This document shows positions 28,508 through 38,723 of a stretch of 64,000 nt of DNA, piece after piece. The DNA is from Aureibacter tunicatorum (GTDB lineage Bacteria > Bacteroidota > Bacteroidia > Cytophagales > Cyclobacteriaceae): contig NZ_AP025305.1 in assembly GCF_036492635.1 (NCBI RefSeq), positions 4,296,000 through 4,359,999 of the forward strand. Direction: 5' to 3'. Under the pieces are notes generated by a model, which made no database searches, was not told the origin of the DNA, and worked only from the letters and a program-made list of their open reading frames with translations. How positions within the stretch are numbered: the stretch's first letter is position 1; each line of letters starts with the position of its first letter. The translations under genes were made by a program, and so were the position numbers.

Positions 28508-28537
28508 AACCTTTCTTATATTCAGAAAGGTTTTTTG
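28508..28537 (+). terminator. intrinsic terminator
   Basis: AACCTTTC pairs with GAAAGGTT (28508-28531) and is followed by a run of T. It ends the sorting-domain gene. Confidence 0.85.
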
Positions 28538-28881
28538 TTTTGTTCGATGAAGATTATAATTCTTTACTTTCTGGCTATAAGACACACGTAGCAAAACTAT
28601 TAACCACTCTACAATAAAGCTCCTTCCTATATTACTTATAGCATTAAGAGATCTCTTTTTGAGGTTTATGCTACTCTTTTAGCATATTATGATTTCCACT
28701 GTATAGCAAAAAGCAAGATGTTAAGCAACTTCTTTAAAGTCGTATCTTGTTGACCAACCTTGAATGGCATAGCGCCACTTCTTGTTTACACCCTAAGTCT
28801 AGGCATGAAAAAAGCTTTCCAAGAAAGAAGATATTTCGAAGAAAGCTCAAGTAATTATAATGAAATAAATACCTTTTCGAT
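28538..28881. other. gap without a recognisable gene
   Basis: About 340 bases between convergent genes. On the minus strand a short stretch near 28735-28800 could read KKWRYAIQGW, weakly like a transposase end, but the similarity is too short to call. A short hairpin-like segment with AAGCTTTC elements lies near the OmpP1 stop. Confidence 0.4.
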
Positions 28882-30483
28882 TTAGAATGTAAACCCTAAA
28901 GTTACTTGCGTCAACCAATTATTGGTAGAAATATCAGCCACTGGGGTATATAACATTCTTGAATTAGGCCCTGAGGGACCATCTACAGCCATGTTTGGCA
29001 AACTATATGGAGAATCTGTAAACTCTCTTCTAGTATTTGTGACTGCGAAGTCCAAGTACCAATCTCTTTTCTTTATCCCTCCACCAAAAGAATATTCATT
29101 AATAGCTCCATTGCCAGAATTGTCTTTGATCGGGTCGCCATAATGTGCATAACCAGCTCTCAATCGGAACATTCCTAGTCTAGCCTCGCCGCCCAACTTG
29201 ACGTTAAATACTGATTGGTAAATACTTCCTATATAGTCATTTTCAAATGAAGGATCAAAATCATTTGACTTCACGGTCATCGCAGAGTAATCCACCCACT
29301 CCACATCAGCAGTTATAAAACCATGTTTCCCTATGAAGTAAGAGGCTCCAACGCTTACTTCCCATGGAGTGGATAGCGTCCAATCACTTTTGTAAATCGG
29401 ACTATATTGATCCGAACCATTGACTTCCAAGATGTCTCCTTCTTTGGCTCCATTAGGAACCGATCTGGTCAAAGTCTCTCCTTGTGTATGAGAATATACA
29501 TTTTTCTCTCCTACTTCATATTGCCATGCATCAAAATAAGAACTAAGAGCCATATCTTGCTCTTCTCTCATCCAGTAATGAGTAGGAGTCTTCACGTTTA
29601 CACCTATATTCAAAGCAGGAGTCGGTTTATAGATCGCTCCAAAAGTTCCGCTTACTCCTGTTCCGTTTAATCTATAATTTTCAAATAGCTCTTGAGCTAT
29701 CAAAGGCGTTTCAATATATTCTTCCACATATTCTGTTTCTTTTCTAAAATACATGGTATGCAGGCTAATCGATGCTCCTAAAAACAATTTATTCTTATAA
29801 TTGCCTCCATAGCCAGCCGTCCATTGGTACTCGTTTCCGTAAGTTCGGACATTGTTTTCCTGATAAGTAGAATACTCTTCATCCGGAACGTCTCCAGGGA
29901 TATATCTATCATATCTTGAAGTTCCATTGCTACTCGAGTAATGATCTATCAAATAAGCGTCATAAGCCATGTCGGAATAAGTTCCGCCACCTCTATTGGC
30001 TTCATGGACGTAAAAATCATTGATATCATTATCTGAATTGTAGCCTTTATAAGCATAACGTGAATTAAAGTCTTTCACCCTATTCAATGAAAAACCCCAA
30101 TTTCCGCCACGCCAATCCCCTGGAAGGAAATCTTTCTTCGTAGCATTGTGGACATAAGAAATATTTGACAATGTCATATTAGTTTGATTCGCATCCGTTG
30201 ACTGTCCATAATATTGTCCTTGAGCATTGTTGAAATTCAAGCCTATGGATGCATTGAAGTCTGACCTTCTATAAAAGCCTAGACCTGCCGGATTAGAAAC
30301 AATAGAAGTAGCATCCCCGCCCAAGGAAGTGTATGATCCTCCAAGTCCTTGCATTCGGGCTGTGCCTCTGTAATCATTTCTTGATAATCCAATGTAATCA
30401 ACCTGAGCACTTGCAGCATTGCTTATCAACAATGAAGCGCCAGCTATTAGGCTGAAAAAAAATATTTTTCCTTTCATCTTCAC
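28882..30483 (-). CDS. OmpP1/FadL-family outer-membrane transport protein
   Basis: A 533-residue barrel protein with a signal peptide ending SNAASAQ. The family's N-terminal hatch motif follows: ARMQGLGGSYTSLGGDATSIVSNPAGL. FadL-type channels move hydrophobic compounds across the outer membrane; Bacteroidota members are often annotated as hemin or aromatic uptake proteins. The final strand (TNNWLTQVTLGFTF) ends in Phe, as expected for barrel assembly. It lies 30 bases downstream of the Tyr/Ser/Arg-rich protein gene on the same strand, so the two may share a transcript. Confidence 0.88.
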   Translation of the reverse strand: MKMKGKIFFFSLIAGASLLISNAASAQVDYIGLSRNDYRGTARMQGLGGSYTSLGGDATSIVSNPAGLGFYRRSDFNASIGLNFNNAQGQYYGQSTDANQTNMTLSNISYVHNATKKDFLPGDWRGGNWGFSLNRVKDFNSRYAYKGYNSDNDINDFYVHEANRGGGTYSDMAYDAYLIDHYSSSNGTSRYDRYIPGDVPDEEYSTYQENNVRTYGNEYQWTAGYGGNYKNKLFLGASISLHTMYFRKETEYVEEYIETPLIAQELFENYRLNGTGVSGTFGAIYKPTPALNIGVNVKTPTHYWMREEQDMALSSYFDAWQYEVGEKNVYSHTQGETLTRSVPNGAKEGDILEVNGSDQYSPIYKSDWTLSTPWEVSVGASYFIGKHGFITADVEWVDYSAMTVKSNDFDPSFENDYIGSIYQSVFNVKLGGEARLGMFRLRAGYAHYGDPIKDNSGNGAINEYSFGGGIKKRDWYLDFAVTNTRREFTDSPYSLPNMAVDGPSGPNSRMLYTPVADISTNNWLTQVTLGFTF

Positions 30484-30512
30484 AATTCTTTAATACCTAC
30501 TTCTATGAAAAA

Positions 30513-31754
30513 TCAATTTCTTCTTGACGGTCTGGAACCTCCTCCTGAAGACCTACTGCCTCCCGAAGATCTTTGAAAACTTGATGATCTCTGCGTAGAA
30601 GACCTCTGATATGAGCTTCTATTGTTTGATTTTGGCGTTGTATTATATGTTCTAGAACTTTGAGATCTATTATTATTGGAGTTATTATACGATCTATTGT
30701 AAGTTCTTTGAGAATTCGAAGATCTACTCGCATTATAAGATCTATTCTGAGTCGTTCTCTGAGATCTTGACTCGTAAGTTCTATTAGTGCCTGAAGAAGC
30801 TTGTCTTCGACTTTGTTTATAATATTCGTTTTGAGTGGATGTGTAATCCCTTTGGTCATTGGCGTATTTAACTCTTGAGTTAGCTCTGGACGGAGAACTT
30901 CCTGATCTTGCGTCAGACCTATCTACCGTTGATCCAGATGTTCTGTTGCTAGGTCTTCCTCTCACAACTTCTCTGGAGTTACCTTCTTTTGGAGGAACAA
31001 TGATTACAGGTGGTCTGTAATAAGGAGGGTAATGCCCCCAGCCCCAACCATTTCCATACCTTGGGTAAAATGGGTTGTATCCATAATAAGGATGTCCCCA
31101 AGGTGACCAAGGGTTGTACCATGGATCATAAAAAGGGTCGTAAAACGGATATCCAAAGCCATAGTTAAAGCCCATGTTCCAGTGCGGATTCATGCCCCAG
31201 CCGATGCCAATGCCAAATGAGCTGCCATACCCATATCCTCCCATATAATTGAAGCTTGTGCTAACAGTTACTTGAGGGTCGGAGTTAGTATAGTATCTAT
31301 TCGACTCTTCTGGCTTAGCCGCATATCGATCATATGTAGCTTTATCCATGCTATAATCAGCAGCGCTGAACATCTGAGAATAAAAGCCTGTAGAATCAAC
31401 TTGAGTATCGGCATTGTAAGAAGCTTCTGTTCCTTCTGCTTCACGAGCATACCCTGTTCTAGCCTCTTCAGCTTGTTTTCTATATTTCTCAATATATTCA
31501 GGATTCACATTGCTTGACGAATAATTTTCATCCGAAGCCTCGAACGTAGGAAAAGTCGCTGAATAATTCGAATTTTGCGTGCTTGTTTTGCTTTTGGAAG
31601 GTTCTGAATACTCCAACACTGGTGACTCTTGACGATCTCTTTCTGAAAAGTACATATCGTCAATTTCTTCATTTTGAGCAAAAACATCCCTGCTGATTAA
31701 AGAACAAACCACCAAGGCAAACACCGCAAACAAATTTCTCCGAAAAAGCTTCAT
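30513..31754 (-). CDS. exported Gly/Tyr/Pro- and Ser/Arg-rich low-complexity protein
   Basis: The frame opens at 31850, but the Met at 31754 starts a good signal peptide (MKLFRRNLFAVFALVVCSLI, cleaved after DVFAQ), giving about 413 residues. After an acidic region, a Gly/Tyr/Pro/Trp-rich block (FGIGIGWGMNPHWNMGFNYG and similar) is followed by a long Ser/Arg/Asn/Tyr-rich repeat tail. Comparable proteins in Bacteroidota carry loose names such as vitellogenin-II-like. The composition suggests an extended, adhesive or matrix-bound surface protein. No enzyme motif is present. Confidence 0.65.
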   Translation of the reverse strand: MKLFRRNLFAVFALVVCSLISRDVFAQNEEIDDMYFSERDRQESPVLEYSEPSKSKTSTQNSNYSATFPTFEASDENYSSSNVNPEYIEKYRKQAEEARTGYAREAEGTEASYNADTQVDSTGFYSQMFSAADYSMDKATYDRYAAKPEESNRYYTNSDPQVTVSTSFNYMGGYGYGSSFGIGIGWGMNPHWNMGFNYGFGYPFYDPFYDPWYNPWSPWGHPYYGYNPFYPRYGNGWGWGHYPPYYRPPVIIVPPKEGNSREVVRGRPSNRTSGSTVDRSDARSGSSPSRANSRVKYANDQRDYTSTQNEYYKQSRRQASSGTNRTYESRSQRTTQNRSYNASRSSNSQRTYNRSYNNSNNNRSQSSRTYNTTPKSNNRSSYQRSSTQRSSSFQRSSGGSRSSGGGSRPSRRN

Positions 31755-31975
31755 ATGAATCAACAATTTAAATTTCAACGCATTGGTATATATTAATACG
31801 CAATAAATACAAAAATAGTCTTGCGAAAGGACAAAAACTTTATGTTTCAAGCAAAGCTTTTTTCCCGCTGACTATATATTGAAAAGGATTTGACAAATGA
31901 CTAAGAATAATCCTTTATATTTGCACATTATTTTACTAGCTTAAGATACAAATTCATATCAAATACAAAAAAGAA

Positions 31976-33451
31976 ATGAGCAAAGGATTGCCAAAAAGAT
32001 CGGAAGACTACTCATTGTGGTACAACGAGTTAGTCAAAAAAGCTGACTTGGCAGAGAATTCAGCAGTAAGAGGTTGCATGGTTATCAAGCCATATGGTTT
32101 TGCCATTTGGGAGAAAATGCAAGCTGTTTTAGACCAGAAATTCAAGGAAACAGACCACTCCAATGTCTACTTCCCCATATTCATACCCAAATCATATTTA
32201 AGCAAAGAAGCCAACCACGTAGAAGGTTTCGCAAAAGAATGCGCTGTAGTTACTCACTACAGATTGAAAAACGATGAAAATGGCGGCGGCGTAGTTGTGG
32301 ATCCCGAGGCAAAACTTGAAGAAGAGCTTATCGTAAGGCCCACTTCTGAAACTGTGATCTGGAGCACTTACAAAAACTGGATTCAATCTTACAGAGATCT
32401 TCCTTTGCTATACAACCAATGGGCGAATGTAGTAAGATGGGAGATGAGAACTCGTCTATTCCTGCGAACTGCTGAGTTTTTATGGCAAGAAGGACATACT
32501 GCGCATGCTACCAAACAAGAAGCGATAGAAGAAACGGAATTGATCCTTGACATCTATGCGAACTTCGTAGAGCAAATATTGGCATTGCCTGTAATCAAAG
32601 GGCGCAAATCCGAAAGCGAAAGATTCGCTGGCGCTGACGACACTCTTTGCATCGAAGCTATGATGCAAGATGGCAAAGCATTGCAAGCAGGTACTTCTCA
32701 CTTTCTAGGTCAAAATTTCGCCAAAGCCTTTGACGTGAAATTCACAAACAAGGATGGCAAGCAAGACATGGTTTGGGGTACTTCTTGGGGAGTCAGCACG
32801 AGATTGATGGGCGCGCTTATCATGTCTCATTCTGATGATCAAGGCTTGGTGCTTCCTCCTAAGTTGGCGCCTACTCAAGTGGTTATTGTACCTATTTACA
32901 AAGGAGACGAACAATTCGAGAAAATTTCCGCCGTAGCAAAAGACATCCAGTCCAAGCTAAGAGCTAAAGGCGTTTCTGTCAAATACGACAACAGAGACAC
33001 TTACAAGCCTGGTTTCAAATTCAGCGAATGGGAAATGAAAGGCGTTCCAGTGCGTATTGCTATTGGACCAAGAGATCTTGAAAATGGCACAGTAGAGCTT
33101 GCGCGAAGAGACACAAAAGAAAAGCAAATCGCTAATGTAGACGGTCTAGATACTCAAATTGTAGAGCTATTGGATGAGATTCAAGAGAACATCTACAACA
33201 AAGCAAAGACTTTCCAAGAAGAAAATACTTACAAAGCTAATACTTGGGAAGAGTTCGTTGACATCATCGAGAATAAAAATGGCTTTGCTCTCGCTCATTG
33301 GGACGGAAGCGCTGAAACTGAAGATCAAATCAAAGAAAAAACAAAAGCTACCATTCGTTGTATTCCTTTCGACACTCCAGAGGAAGAAGGAACTTGCATA
33401 CTTACAGGTAAGCCGTCAAATAAAAGAGTATTGTTTGCTAAGGCATACTAA
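31976..33451 (+). CDS. proS: prolyl-tRNA synthetase, type 3 (archaeal/eukaryotic-like)
   Basis: A 491-residue class II synthetase charging tRNA-Pro. It is the short form without the bacterial editing insertion. It opens [19 protein letters not shown] and carries the class II motifs [51 protein letters not shown] and [22 protein letters not shown]. An anticodon-binding domain and a C-terminal domain ending [13 protein letters not shown] follow. The type 3 enzyme is normal for Bacteroidota. TATATTTG at 31916-31923 could be the minus-7 element, but the upstream TTTG is only 13 bases away, so the promoter call is weak. Confidence 0.97.
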   Translation: MSKGLPKRSEDYSLWYNELVKKADLAENSAVRGCMVIKPYGFAIWEKMQAVLDQKFKETDHSNVYFPIFIPKSYLSKEANHVEGFAKECAVVTHYRLKNDENGGGVVVDPEAKLEEELIVRPTSETVIWSTYKNWIQSYRDLPLLYNQWANVVRWEMRTRLFLRTAEFLWQEGHTAHATKQEAIEETELILDIYANFVEQILALPVIKGRKSESERFAGADDTLCIEAMMQDGKALQAGTSHFLGQNFAKAFDVKFTNKDGKQDMVWGTSWGVSTRLMGALIMSHSDDQGLVLPPKLAPTQVVIVPIYKGDEQFEKISAVAKDIQSKLRAKGVSVKYDNRDTYKPGFKFSEWEMKGVPVRIAIGPRDLENGTVELARRDTKEKQIANVDGLDTQIVELLDEIQENIYNKAKTFQEENTYKANTWEEFVDIIENKNGFALAHWDGSAETEDQIKEKTKATIRCIPFDTPEEEGTCILTGKPSNKRVLFAKAY

Positions 33452-33472
33452 TCACTCTAATTACTATCATAC

Positions 33473-33513
33473 AACAAAGCCGAATGGAAATTCCATTCGG
33501 CTTTGTTATTTCA
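33473..33513 (+). terminator. intrinsic terminator after proS
   Basis: A perfect 17-bp stem (33473-33489 with 33491-33507) carries A and T runs at its base. A weaker inverted repeat (AGGTTTC at 33534-33540 with GAAACCT at 33580-33586) lies further downstream. Confidence 0.92.
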
Positions 33514-33753
33514 GCGTATCAATGATATTATTTAGGTTTCCATTTTCTTGCAGGTTTATAATCAGTATAATACCTACCTGAAACCTTAGTGTAAAAGCTT
33601 CATTTTCGCCAAACTTTTAACTACTAAGTCCTTGTCAGCGTATGGTACTATTTTCAAATCAGCACCATTGCTTGCTTTAAATTTAAAAAGGAATTTGAAC
33701 AAATGATTTTTTAAAATCTTAAGGCCATTTATATTTAAATAAATTTATATTTT

Positions 33754-34485
33754 ATGAAAGAAAATTTAAACACTATCATTCTCGCTTTGGCAATAATTAT
33801 TTCTTCTATTTCTTTGGGAAATGCTTATAAAAATCGAAATAAAGTCAAGGGAGAAATCCAAGTTACGGGTCTAGGCAAGACAGATTTCAGTTCGGATCTT
33901 ATTGTTTGGGAAGGAAAATTTGGAGCTGAGAATAAAGATTTGAAACAAGCGTATATTACCCTTGAAAAGGATAAGAACCTAATCAAAAAATACCTTATTC
34001 AAAAAGGAGTCAAGAGTGAAAATATAGTTTTCAGTGCTGTAAAGACTAAACAAGTCAACAAGAACAACTATTCACCCAATGGAGAATATATAGGAGAAGA
34101 GTTTTCAGGATATCAACTCGGACAATCTATACAGATAGAATCGAAAGATGTAGAAAAAATAGAGCAGATATCGCGAGAAATCACAGAACTACTGAATCAG
34201 GGAGTAAAGCTTTATTCCGAATCTCCAAGGTATTATTATACAAAGCTAGCGGATTTGAAAGTTGAAATGATCTCCAAAGCAACAGAAGATGCTCGAATCA
34301 GAGCAGAAAAAATTGCCGAAAACTCTGGAGGAGAATTAGGTAATCTAAATTCTGCAAAAATGGGAGTATTTCAAATTACAGGACAAAATTCTAAAGAAAA
34401 TTATTCATGGGGAGGAACTTTTAATACCAGTTCAAAAGAAAAAACAGCATCGATTACCATGAAGCTAATATATTCGATAAAATAA
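33754..34485 (+). CDS. SIMPL-domain (DUF541) protein
   Basis: A 243-residue exported or membrane-anchored protein with an N-terminal hydrophobic segment (about 7-24). A SIMPL domain follows: KGEIQVTGLGKTDFSSDLIVW, GYQLGQSIQIESKDVEKIEQ and MISKATEDARIRAEKIAENSGG. Family members form oligomers in the periplasm and have been linked to oxidative stress and signalling, but the activity is unknown. It is a single gene with no obvious operon partner. Confidence 0.82.
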   Translation: MKENLNTIILALAIIISSISLGNAYKNRNKVKGEIQVTGLGKTDFSSDLIVWEGKFGAENKDLKQAYITLEKDKNLIKKYLIQKGVKSENIVFSAVKTKQVNKNNYSPNGEYIGEEFSGYQLGQSIQIESKDVEKIEQISREITELLNQGVKLYSESPRYYYTKLADLKVEMISKATEDARIRAEKIAENSGGELGNLNSAKMGVFQITGQNSKENYSWGGTFNTSSKEKTASITMKLIYSIK

Positions 34486-34695
34486 ATTAATTGTTCTAAA
34501 TGAAAATTAATTATCCCCATATATTCTAGTTGAACCTCTAGCTCAGATCTGAAATTCACCCAAAAGTATCAGTCTATGCCATAGCCTTTGATTATAAAAT
34601 ATTGTGTGATTAATATGCCATCAGTTGGGTTAAAGACAATAAAAGAGCAACAAACTTTTCTTATACGAAGCATGTTCCTTCTCTAAAAAACAACT

Positions 34696-35532
34696 ATGCG
34701 AAAAATATGCTTCATAATTCTCTCCTTCATAGGCATTGTTTTTTGGTCTTGTGATGATCAGAAGCTTCTCCAAGACTCTATAGAAATGAACCTTCCCTCA
34801 GATCTTCCCGAGTTATTCATTCCCGGCCAGACCATTCACTTCGTATTACATCCGACTAATAATTATGAAAAAATCGGTGTGGCAGAACTTAACCATGTCG
34901 AAGTAGAAAAAGATGGTCAAGAGTTATTTTCTAGATTACCTCGAACATCTGATGACGGCTTTACTTTTAGATACATTGTACGTAGTGAAGATTTAGGAAA
35001 AAACATAACTTTCACATTCACAGGAGTTCTTAATAATACTGTTATGGCTAGCTCTGACTTCAGTATTCAAGTTATTGACTCGTATGATCAAGTAGGCTTT
35101 TTCAAACAAAGCTACACGCATACTATCACTGGCGATGCAAAAGAAAGTATCAATAATATCTTGTTAGACTCTCCTATCCGCACCGTGGTTCCACAGGCTG
35201 CTGACCTAACAGTATTTCAAGCAACAGATGGAGGCCGTCCAGCAGGAATTAGATCTCCCGACAGCTTAGAGCTTTCGCCTTCCAATGTTACTCAACTTGT
35301 TTCTTTAGGAAGATTATACTTACTAGATATAGATAATGCTCAAACTCTTACGGAAAGAATTATTTCCGCTTCAGAAGACAAAATCACAGGGCAAACATCA
35401 TATTCTTTCGATAATGCTGGGGGAATCTATTCTTATTCTACTCGATTTTCGCATGCTGGAATTATTCAGGTAGAATCTGTCACGAATAGAAATATGACGT
35501 TAAACATCTATGGACTTTATATCAAAGAATAA
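34696..35532 (+). CDS. uncharacterised lipoprotein
   Basis: A 278-residue lipoprotein with a signal peptide and lipobox ending IVFWSCDD. The body looks like two beta-sandwich domains: FIPGQTIHFVLHPTNNYEKI in the first, and a strand-rich C-terminal region ending MTLNIYGLYIKE. I do not recognise a family. The arrangement (lipobox, acidic linker, Ig-like domains) suits a surface-exposed anchor or binding protein. It stands alone between the SIMPL gene and an IS remnant. Confidence 0.6.
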   Translation: MRKICFIILSFIGIVFWSCDDQKLLQDSIEMNLPSDLPELFIPGQTIHFVLHPTNNYEKIGVAELNHVEVEKDGQELFSRLPRTSDDGFTFRYIVRSEDLGKNITFTFTGVLNNTVMASSDFSIQVIDSYDQVGFFKQSYTHTITGDAKESINNILLDSPIRTVVPQAADLTVFQATDGGRPAGIRSPDSLELSPSNVTQLVSLGRLYLLDIDNAQTLTERIISASEDKITGQTSYSFDNAGGIYSYSTRFSHAGIIQVESVTNRNMTLNIYGLYIKE

Positions 35533-35655
35533 ATTCTATCACTACTTTACCCGATAGATTTGAGATTAATCGATTTAAAATAATAAAGGCTAATTTTGGA
35601 ATTGCGATACTCCTCAATTAGCTTTTAAGGTTTGGAGGCATAAAAAACGACATGA

Positions 35656-36149
35656 ATTTTAATTCATCTTGTCAAAGAAATTAGAAGCAGCCGCTCTGTT
35701 AGTTTATCAGAAATTTCTGATAAATTAGACATGAAAATAAAAGTATCTTCATTAGAAAAAAGAATTCAATATTTTCATAAAAACAAACCACTGATTATAA
35801 GCAAGTTAATGCATTACCTCAGAGTTTTATTCACCATAAAAAACTGACGCTCAGAATTAACCATTCTGAATGGGATTATGAAAAACCTAAAGTCAATATA
35901 CTGTGTATTATGGCTTGTATTGGAAAAACAGGAATTCCTATTTACTTTGAAATTCTCGACAACATAAGCGGAAACAGTAATAAAGATGATAGAATAACCC
36001 TTTTGAAGCAGTTGATTGACCTAATTATAACAATAGATTGTATTGTACCTTTTTCATTATTTAAAAAATTAGAAAAAATCAGATCATCTACATTATTTGC
36101 TTTAGAAGCAGCCTCAGTATTCTCTATTATAATGAAAAAACTGTCCTGA
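35656..36149 (+). pseudogene. IS4-family transposase remnant
   Basis: Two overlapping frames join into one transposase fragment. The first (35656-35847) reads HLVKEIRSSRSVSLSEISD then SSLEKRIQYFHKN. The second, shifted near 35830, continues KKLTLRINHSEWDYEKPKVN, GIPIYFEILDNISGNSN and DDRITLLKQLIDLI. These are the N-terminal and first catalytic blocks of IS4-type transposases. The expected first catalytic Asp in the DRTxW motif has become Asn (NHSEW). The start and the remaining two catalytic blocks are missing. No terminal inverted repeats were identified. The element is dead. Confidence 0.78.
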
Positions 36150-36163
36150 TTCGAGGATCATTT

Positions 36164-36871
36164 TCAATTTTTATTCTTCTTAATTTTTTCCATCCAAATC
36201 AAGCTAGCTTCTTCAAACCTATCCTTAGAGAAGTGCCCATTCACTATAAGATTTGGCGTATTGACCTTAAGAATAGTATCTATATCCCGTTGCATTAAAG
36301 AAAGATAAAACTCATCCAATTTAGATCTGTAATAATCAATGAATTCCATTCTATTACGAATACTGTTTTTAAAATATATTTCTAAGTAATGCAGATAACT
36401 ATGTTCTCCTAATCTTCGAACTCGTTTAGACTCAACCTGTACCAAATCAAGATCTGTCGAATAATTTATTTCATTGTATTGTAAGTGAGCTAGATAGTCA
36501 CTAAAAAGACTCTGATTTGTTAATAATACAAATCCACCATGACATCCATAATGAAACAGTGAATCAGGGACTTGAGTTCTTCTTACGCTTTGATGATCGG
36601 CAATTAATATCGAGCTTATTTCAATTAATTTATCTTCAATTTTAATCGTATCATATTGAACTTTTAAATACCAAAATTGAGGCTCTTTAAAGTAGTTTAA
36701 TAAATATTTTGTTCTTTCATCGATACTTTTACATACATATGTTTCAAGAAAGCTGTCAAAATACTTCTTCTCAGAATCAAAAGTTTGAAATTCACTTTTG
36801 CCACAATCACCATCTGTTTTAGCGAATTGAGCAAATAATAACAAGCATATAACAACAAACTGTTTAACCAT
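36164..36871 (-). CDS. uncharacterised exported protein
   Basis: About 235 residues from the Met at 36871, which starts a good signal peptide (MVKQFVVICLLLFAQFAKTD); the frame itself is open to 36907. The mature part has a few Cys (DCGKSEF, YVCKSID, YGCHGGF) and ends in a Lys/Asn tail. No family is recognised. It follows the IS remnant on the opposite strand and is separated from the DUF5675 gene by about 190 AT-rich bases. Confidence 0.55.
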   Translation of the reverse strand: MVKQFVVICLLLFAQFAKTDGDCGKSEFQTFDSEKKYFDSFLETYVCKSIDERTKYLLNYFKEPQFWYLKVQYDTIKIEDKLIEISSILIADHQSVRRTQVPDSLFHYGCHGGFVLLTNQSLFSDYLAHLQYNEINYSTDLDLVQVESKRVRRLGEHSYLHYLEIYFKNSIRNRMEFIDYYRSKLDEFYLSLMQRDIDTILKVNTPNLIVNGHFSKDRFEEASLIWMEKIKKNKN

Positions 36872-37064
36872 TTTTTTAGAGTTGAAATCAAAATCTAACT
36901 CAAGCATGAGTCATAACCATATTCATCTTTGTTGTCTCTTTTTCTAGTTTCCAAACAATTAAATTCATTAGCAAATACACATAAACAAATATAACAATAT
37001 TAAATAAATATATTCATAAAAACATCTTATTTCATTAAAACCGAACAAACTATTAGTTAAAAAT

Positions 37065-37478
37065 CTAACTTACCTCTAAAACATGCGTCTCCGAACCCAG
37101 TACATCCAATAAATTGCGAAGCGTCTGTCTGCTAAATGTGATGTCCGTAATGCCATCCTTATTGATATCGGCATAAGACTTCCCTACTGCGATACAGCCT
37201 CTGAGCTGATTCACATAATTGGCGGAATGAATACGGATCAAATCTCTCTCTGGAACTTCGGCAACTTCCAAACATATGCCATATGCGTTGCTGACATATG
37301 GCCTTAAAGGGTATTCGCCAACAGGTATGCAACTAATATTTCGACGGTTTCTAAACCAGGGAAGCTCTAGCGTCGCGCAATCAAACTTGATAAGTTGCTC
37401 GTCCTCTATCACCATCAACCTACCATAAGTCGCGTACGAATTTTCAAATACTCTTTTCAATATCACTTTCATGTTCAT
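37065..37478 (-). CDS. DUF5675-family protein
   Basis: A 137-residue protein matching DUF5675: LIKFDCATLELPWFRNRRN, SCIPVGEYPLRPY, VPERDLIRIHSANYVNQLRGCI and VGKSYAD. The family is common in phage and mobile regions of Bacteroidota, where it often occupies the position of lysis or cell-wall genes. A peptidoglycan-related role is suspected but unproven. Here it is the last gene of the leftward DUF2589 cassette, 86 bases after the zinc-ribbon gene. The second Met (two codons in) is an equally possible start. Confidence 0.8.
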   Translation of the reverse strand: MNMKVILKRVFENSYATYGRLMVIEDEQLIKFDCATLELPWFRNRRNISCIPVGEYPLRPYVSNAYGICLEVAEVPERDLIRIHSANYVNQLRGCIAVGKSYADINKDGITDITFSRQTLRNLLDVLGSETHVLEVS

Positions 37479-37564
37479 AAACTCTAATGATTACATAATC
37501 AAGGGCTAAAGACCTCCGCTTTCATCGACAGGATTAATGCGCGAAGGCCTGCAAACCAACACCC

Positions 37565-37777
37565 TTATCTTTGGAAATTCTTGGCTTCATGAACCATCTT
37601 TTCGGCTAATACTATCTCTTGGATATGCTCCTTCATGCCCTTAGGCACATTCATATCCATTGTTAGTCCACATGATGGACATTCTATGGCCCTAAGCTGC
37701 AATAGGCTTTCCATGGTAAACTTGATGTTAAAATCACACTGAGGGCACTTCAATCCCGGGTTGTTTTGATTTGACAT
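37565..37777 (-). CDS. small zinc-ribbon-like protein
   Basis: A 70-residue protein with two CxxC pairs (KCPQCDF and ECPSCGLT) spaced as in a zinc ribbon, followed by a helical tail (PKGMKEHIQEIVLAEKMV). It carries no signal peptide. It lies 37 bases downstream of the second DUF2589 gene on the same strand and is part of the cassette. It could bind RNA, DNA or a protein partner; the sequence does not decide. Confidence 0.7.
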   Translation of the reverse strand: MSNQNNPGLKCPQCDFNIKFTMESLLQLRAIECPSCGLTMDMNVPKGMKEHIQEIVLAEKMVHEAKNFQR

Positions 37778-37814
37778 ATTGGTGTGTTTATTATGTAAGA
37801 AAATTATATATGAT

Positions 37815-38723
37815 TTAAGAAGCCGGCTGGCCTATGAATTCTATTTGCCCATTCGACTTAATACGAGGATCTTGATCGACAAATACTTTCACATAGGCCA
37901 TGCCTTGTTGATATTCATCTTTGAATACTTCTCCTGACAATTCAAATGCGGCGATTCCCTCCGCATTGGTTGTCTGTTTCAACTCTGTCTGGCTGAATAC
38001 AACACCCGGCAAGGCATTGCTGATTTGCAAACTTACTATCTCATCCGAAATTTCATTATTCTTCATGTCTTGATACGAGACAGTAATCGTCAATGAAAAT
38101 GGATACACTTTTTGATTAAAGCCTGTACTCGAAAGTTGCGTTGTATCGATTTTAGGCATTTCGGGAGACACTGACAGCTTTCCATCCGGCTCTTCCTCCA
38201 AATGAGACGCCTCGTTCAAAGCTTGCATCAAATTCATCAATCCCCCTGGCAAATCCGCTTGCCCCATATGCAACTTCACTTTCATATTGGAATTGACACT
38301 CTCTTTGCTTGTGCTGCTTCCTTGCGTGGGAGCCATCGAGCCTTTCACCTTCGTTTGCTTCTTCTTGACAGGAACAGGATCTCCTCCTTCTGGCGGCACC
38401 TCAAGCACCTCCACTTCTTCCAAACTATGAGAAAGCTGCACTTCCATGTCAAAGTCCGCTTCTTTGATCTGAAGCAAGGGTAGTTGGATAATCGAGAGCG
38501 CAGGAACCCTCATAATTCGATTACGGCCATCTACGGTGTAGGTAAACGATATCATTCTCAATTTGCCCAAGTCCGCTTCGCCATTCGCGCCTATCTCAAA
38601 GCCATACGTTTTGATAAATTCATCTATACGGCTAGACAAATTGATATCCGCGCTAATCACTGCGTTGAGCGGAGCTGAAAACAACTCTTCAAGTCCTGCT
38701 GCTGAATCTTCGTAAAAACTCAT
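37815..38723 (-). CDS. DUF2589-family protein, second copy
   Basis: A 302-residue protein with the DUF2589 start: a helical opening (LEELFSAPLNAVISADINLSS), then a strand pair LGKLRMISFTYTVDGRNRIM, VPALSIIQLPLLQIKEADFD and MEVQLSHSLEEVEVLE. A charged Lys/Thr-rich insertion (about 120-140) precedes VKLHMGQADLPGGLMNLMQA. The second half is a beta-sandwich (PFSLTITVSYQDMKNNE, TNAEGIAAFELSGEV). The family has no established function. Copy one, upstream in the same cassette, shares the layout but has a Ser-rich rather than Lys-rich insert. Confidence 0.78.
   Translation of the reverse strand: MSFYEDSAAGLEELFSAPLNAVISADINLSSRIDEFIKTYGFEIGANGEADLGKLRMISFTYTVDGRNRIMRVPALSIIQLPLLQIKEADFDMEVQLSHSLEEVEVLEVPPEGGDPVPVKKKQTKVKGSMAPTQGSSTSKESVNSNMKVKLHMGQADLPGGLMNLMQALNEASHLEEEPDGKLSVSPEMPKIDTTQLSSTGFNQKVYPFSLTITVSYQDMKNNEISDEIVSLQISNALPGVVFSQTELKQTTNAEGIAAFELSGEVFKDEYQQGMAYVKVFVDQDPRIKSNGQIEFIGQPAS

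Noticed and set aside
28735-28800. Possible transposase C-terminal scrap (minus strand, KKWRYAIQGW)
   Set aside because: Only about ten residues look transposase-like and the frame stops soon after; no repeats were seen.
31899-31923. Promoter of proS with TTTG and TATATTTG
   Set aside because: The spacing of 13 bases is shorter than the usual 19 or so, so only the minus-7 element is plausible.
33534-33586. Inverted repeat downstream of the proS terminator
   Set aside because: Only seven base pairs with a long loop in AT-rich sequence; could easily be chance.
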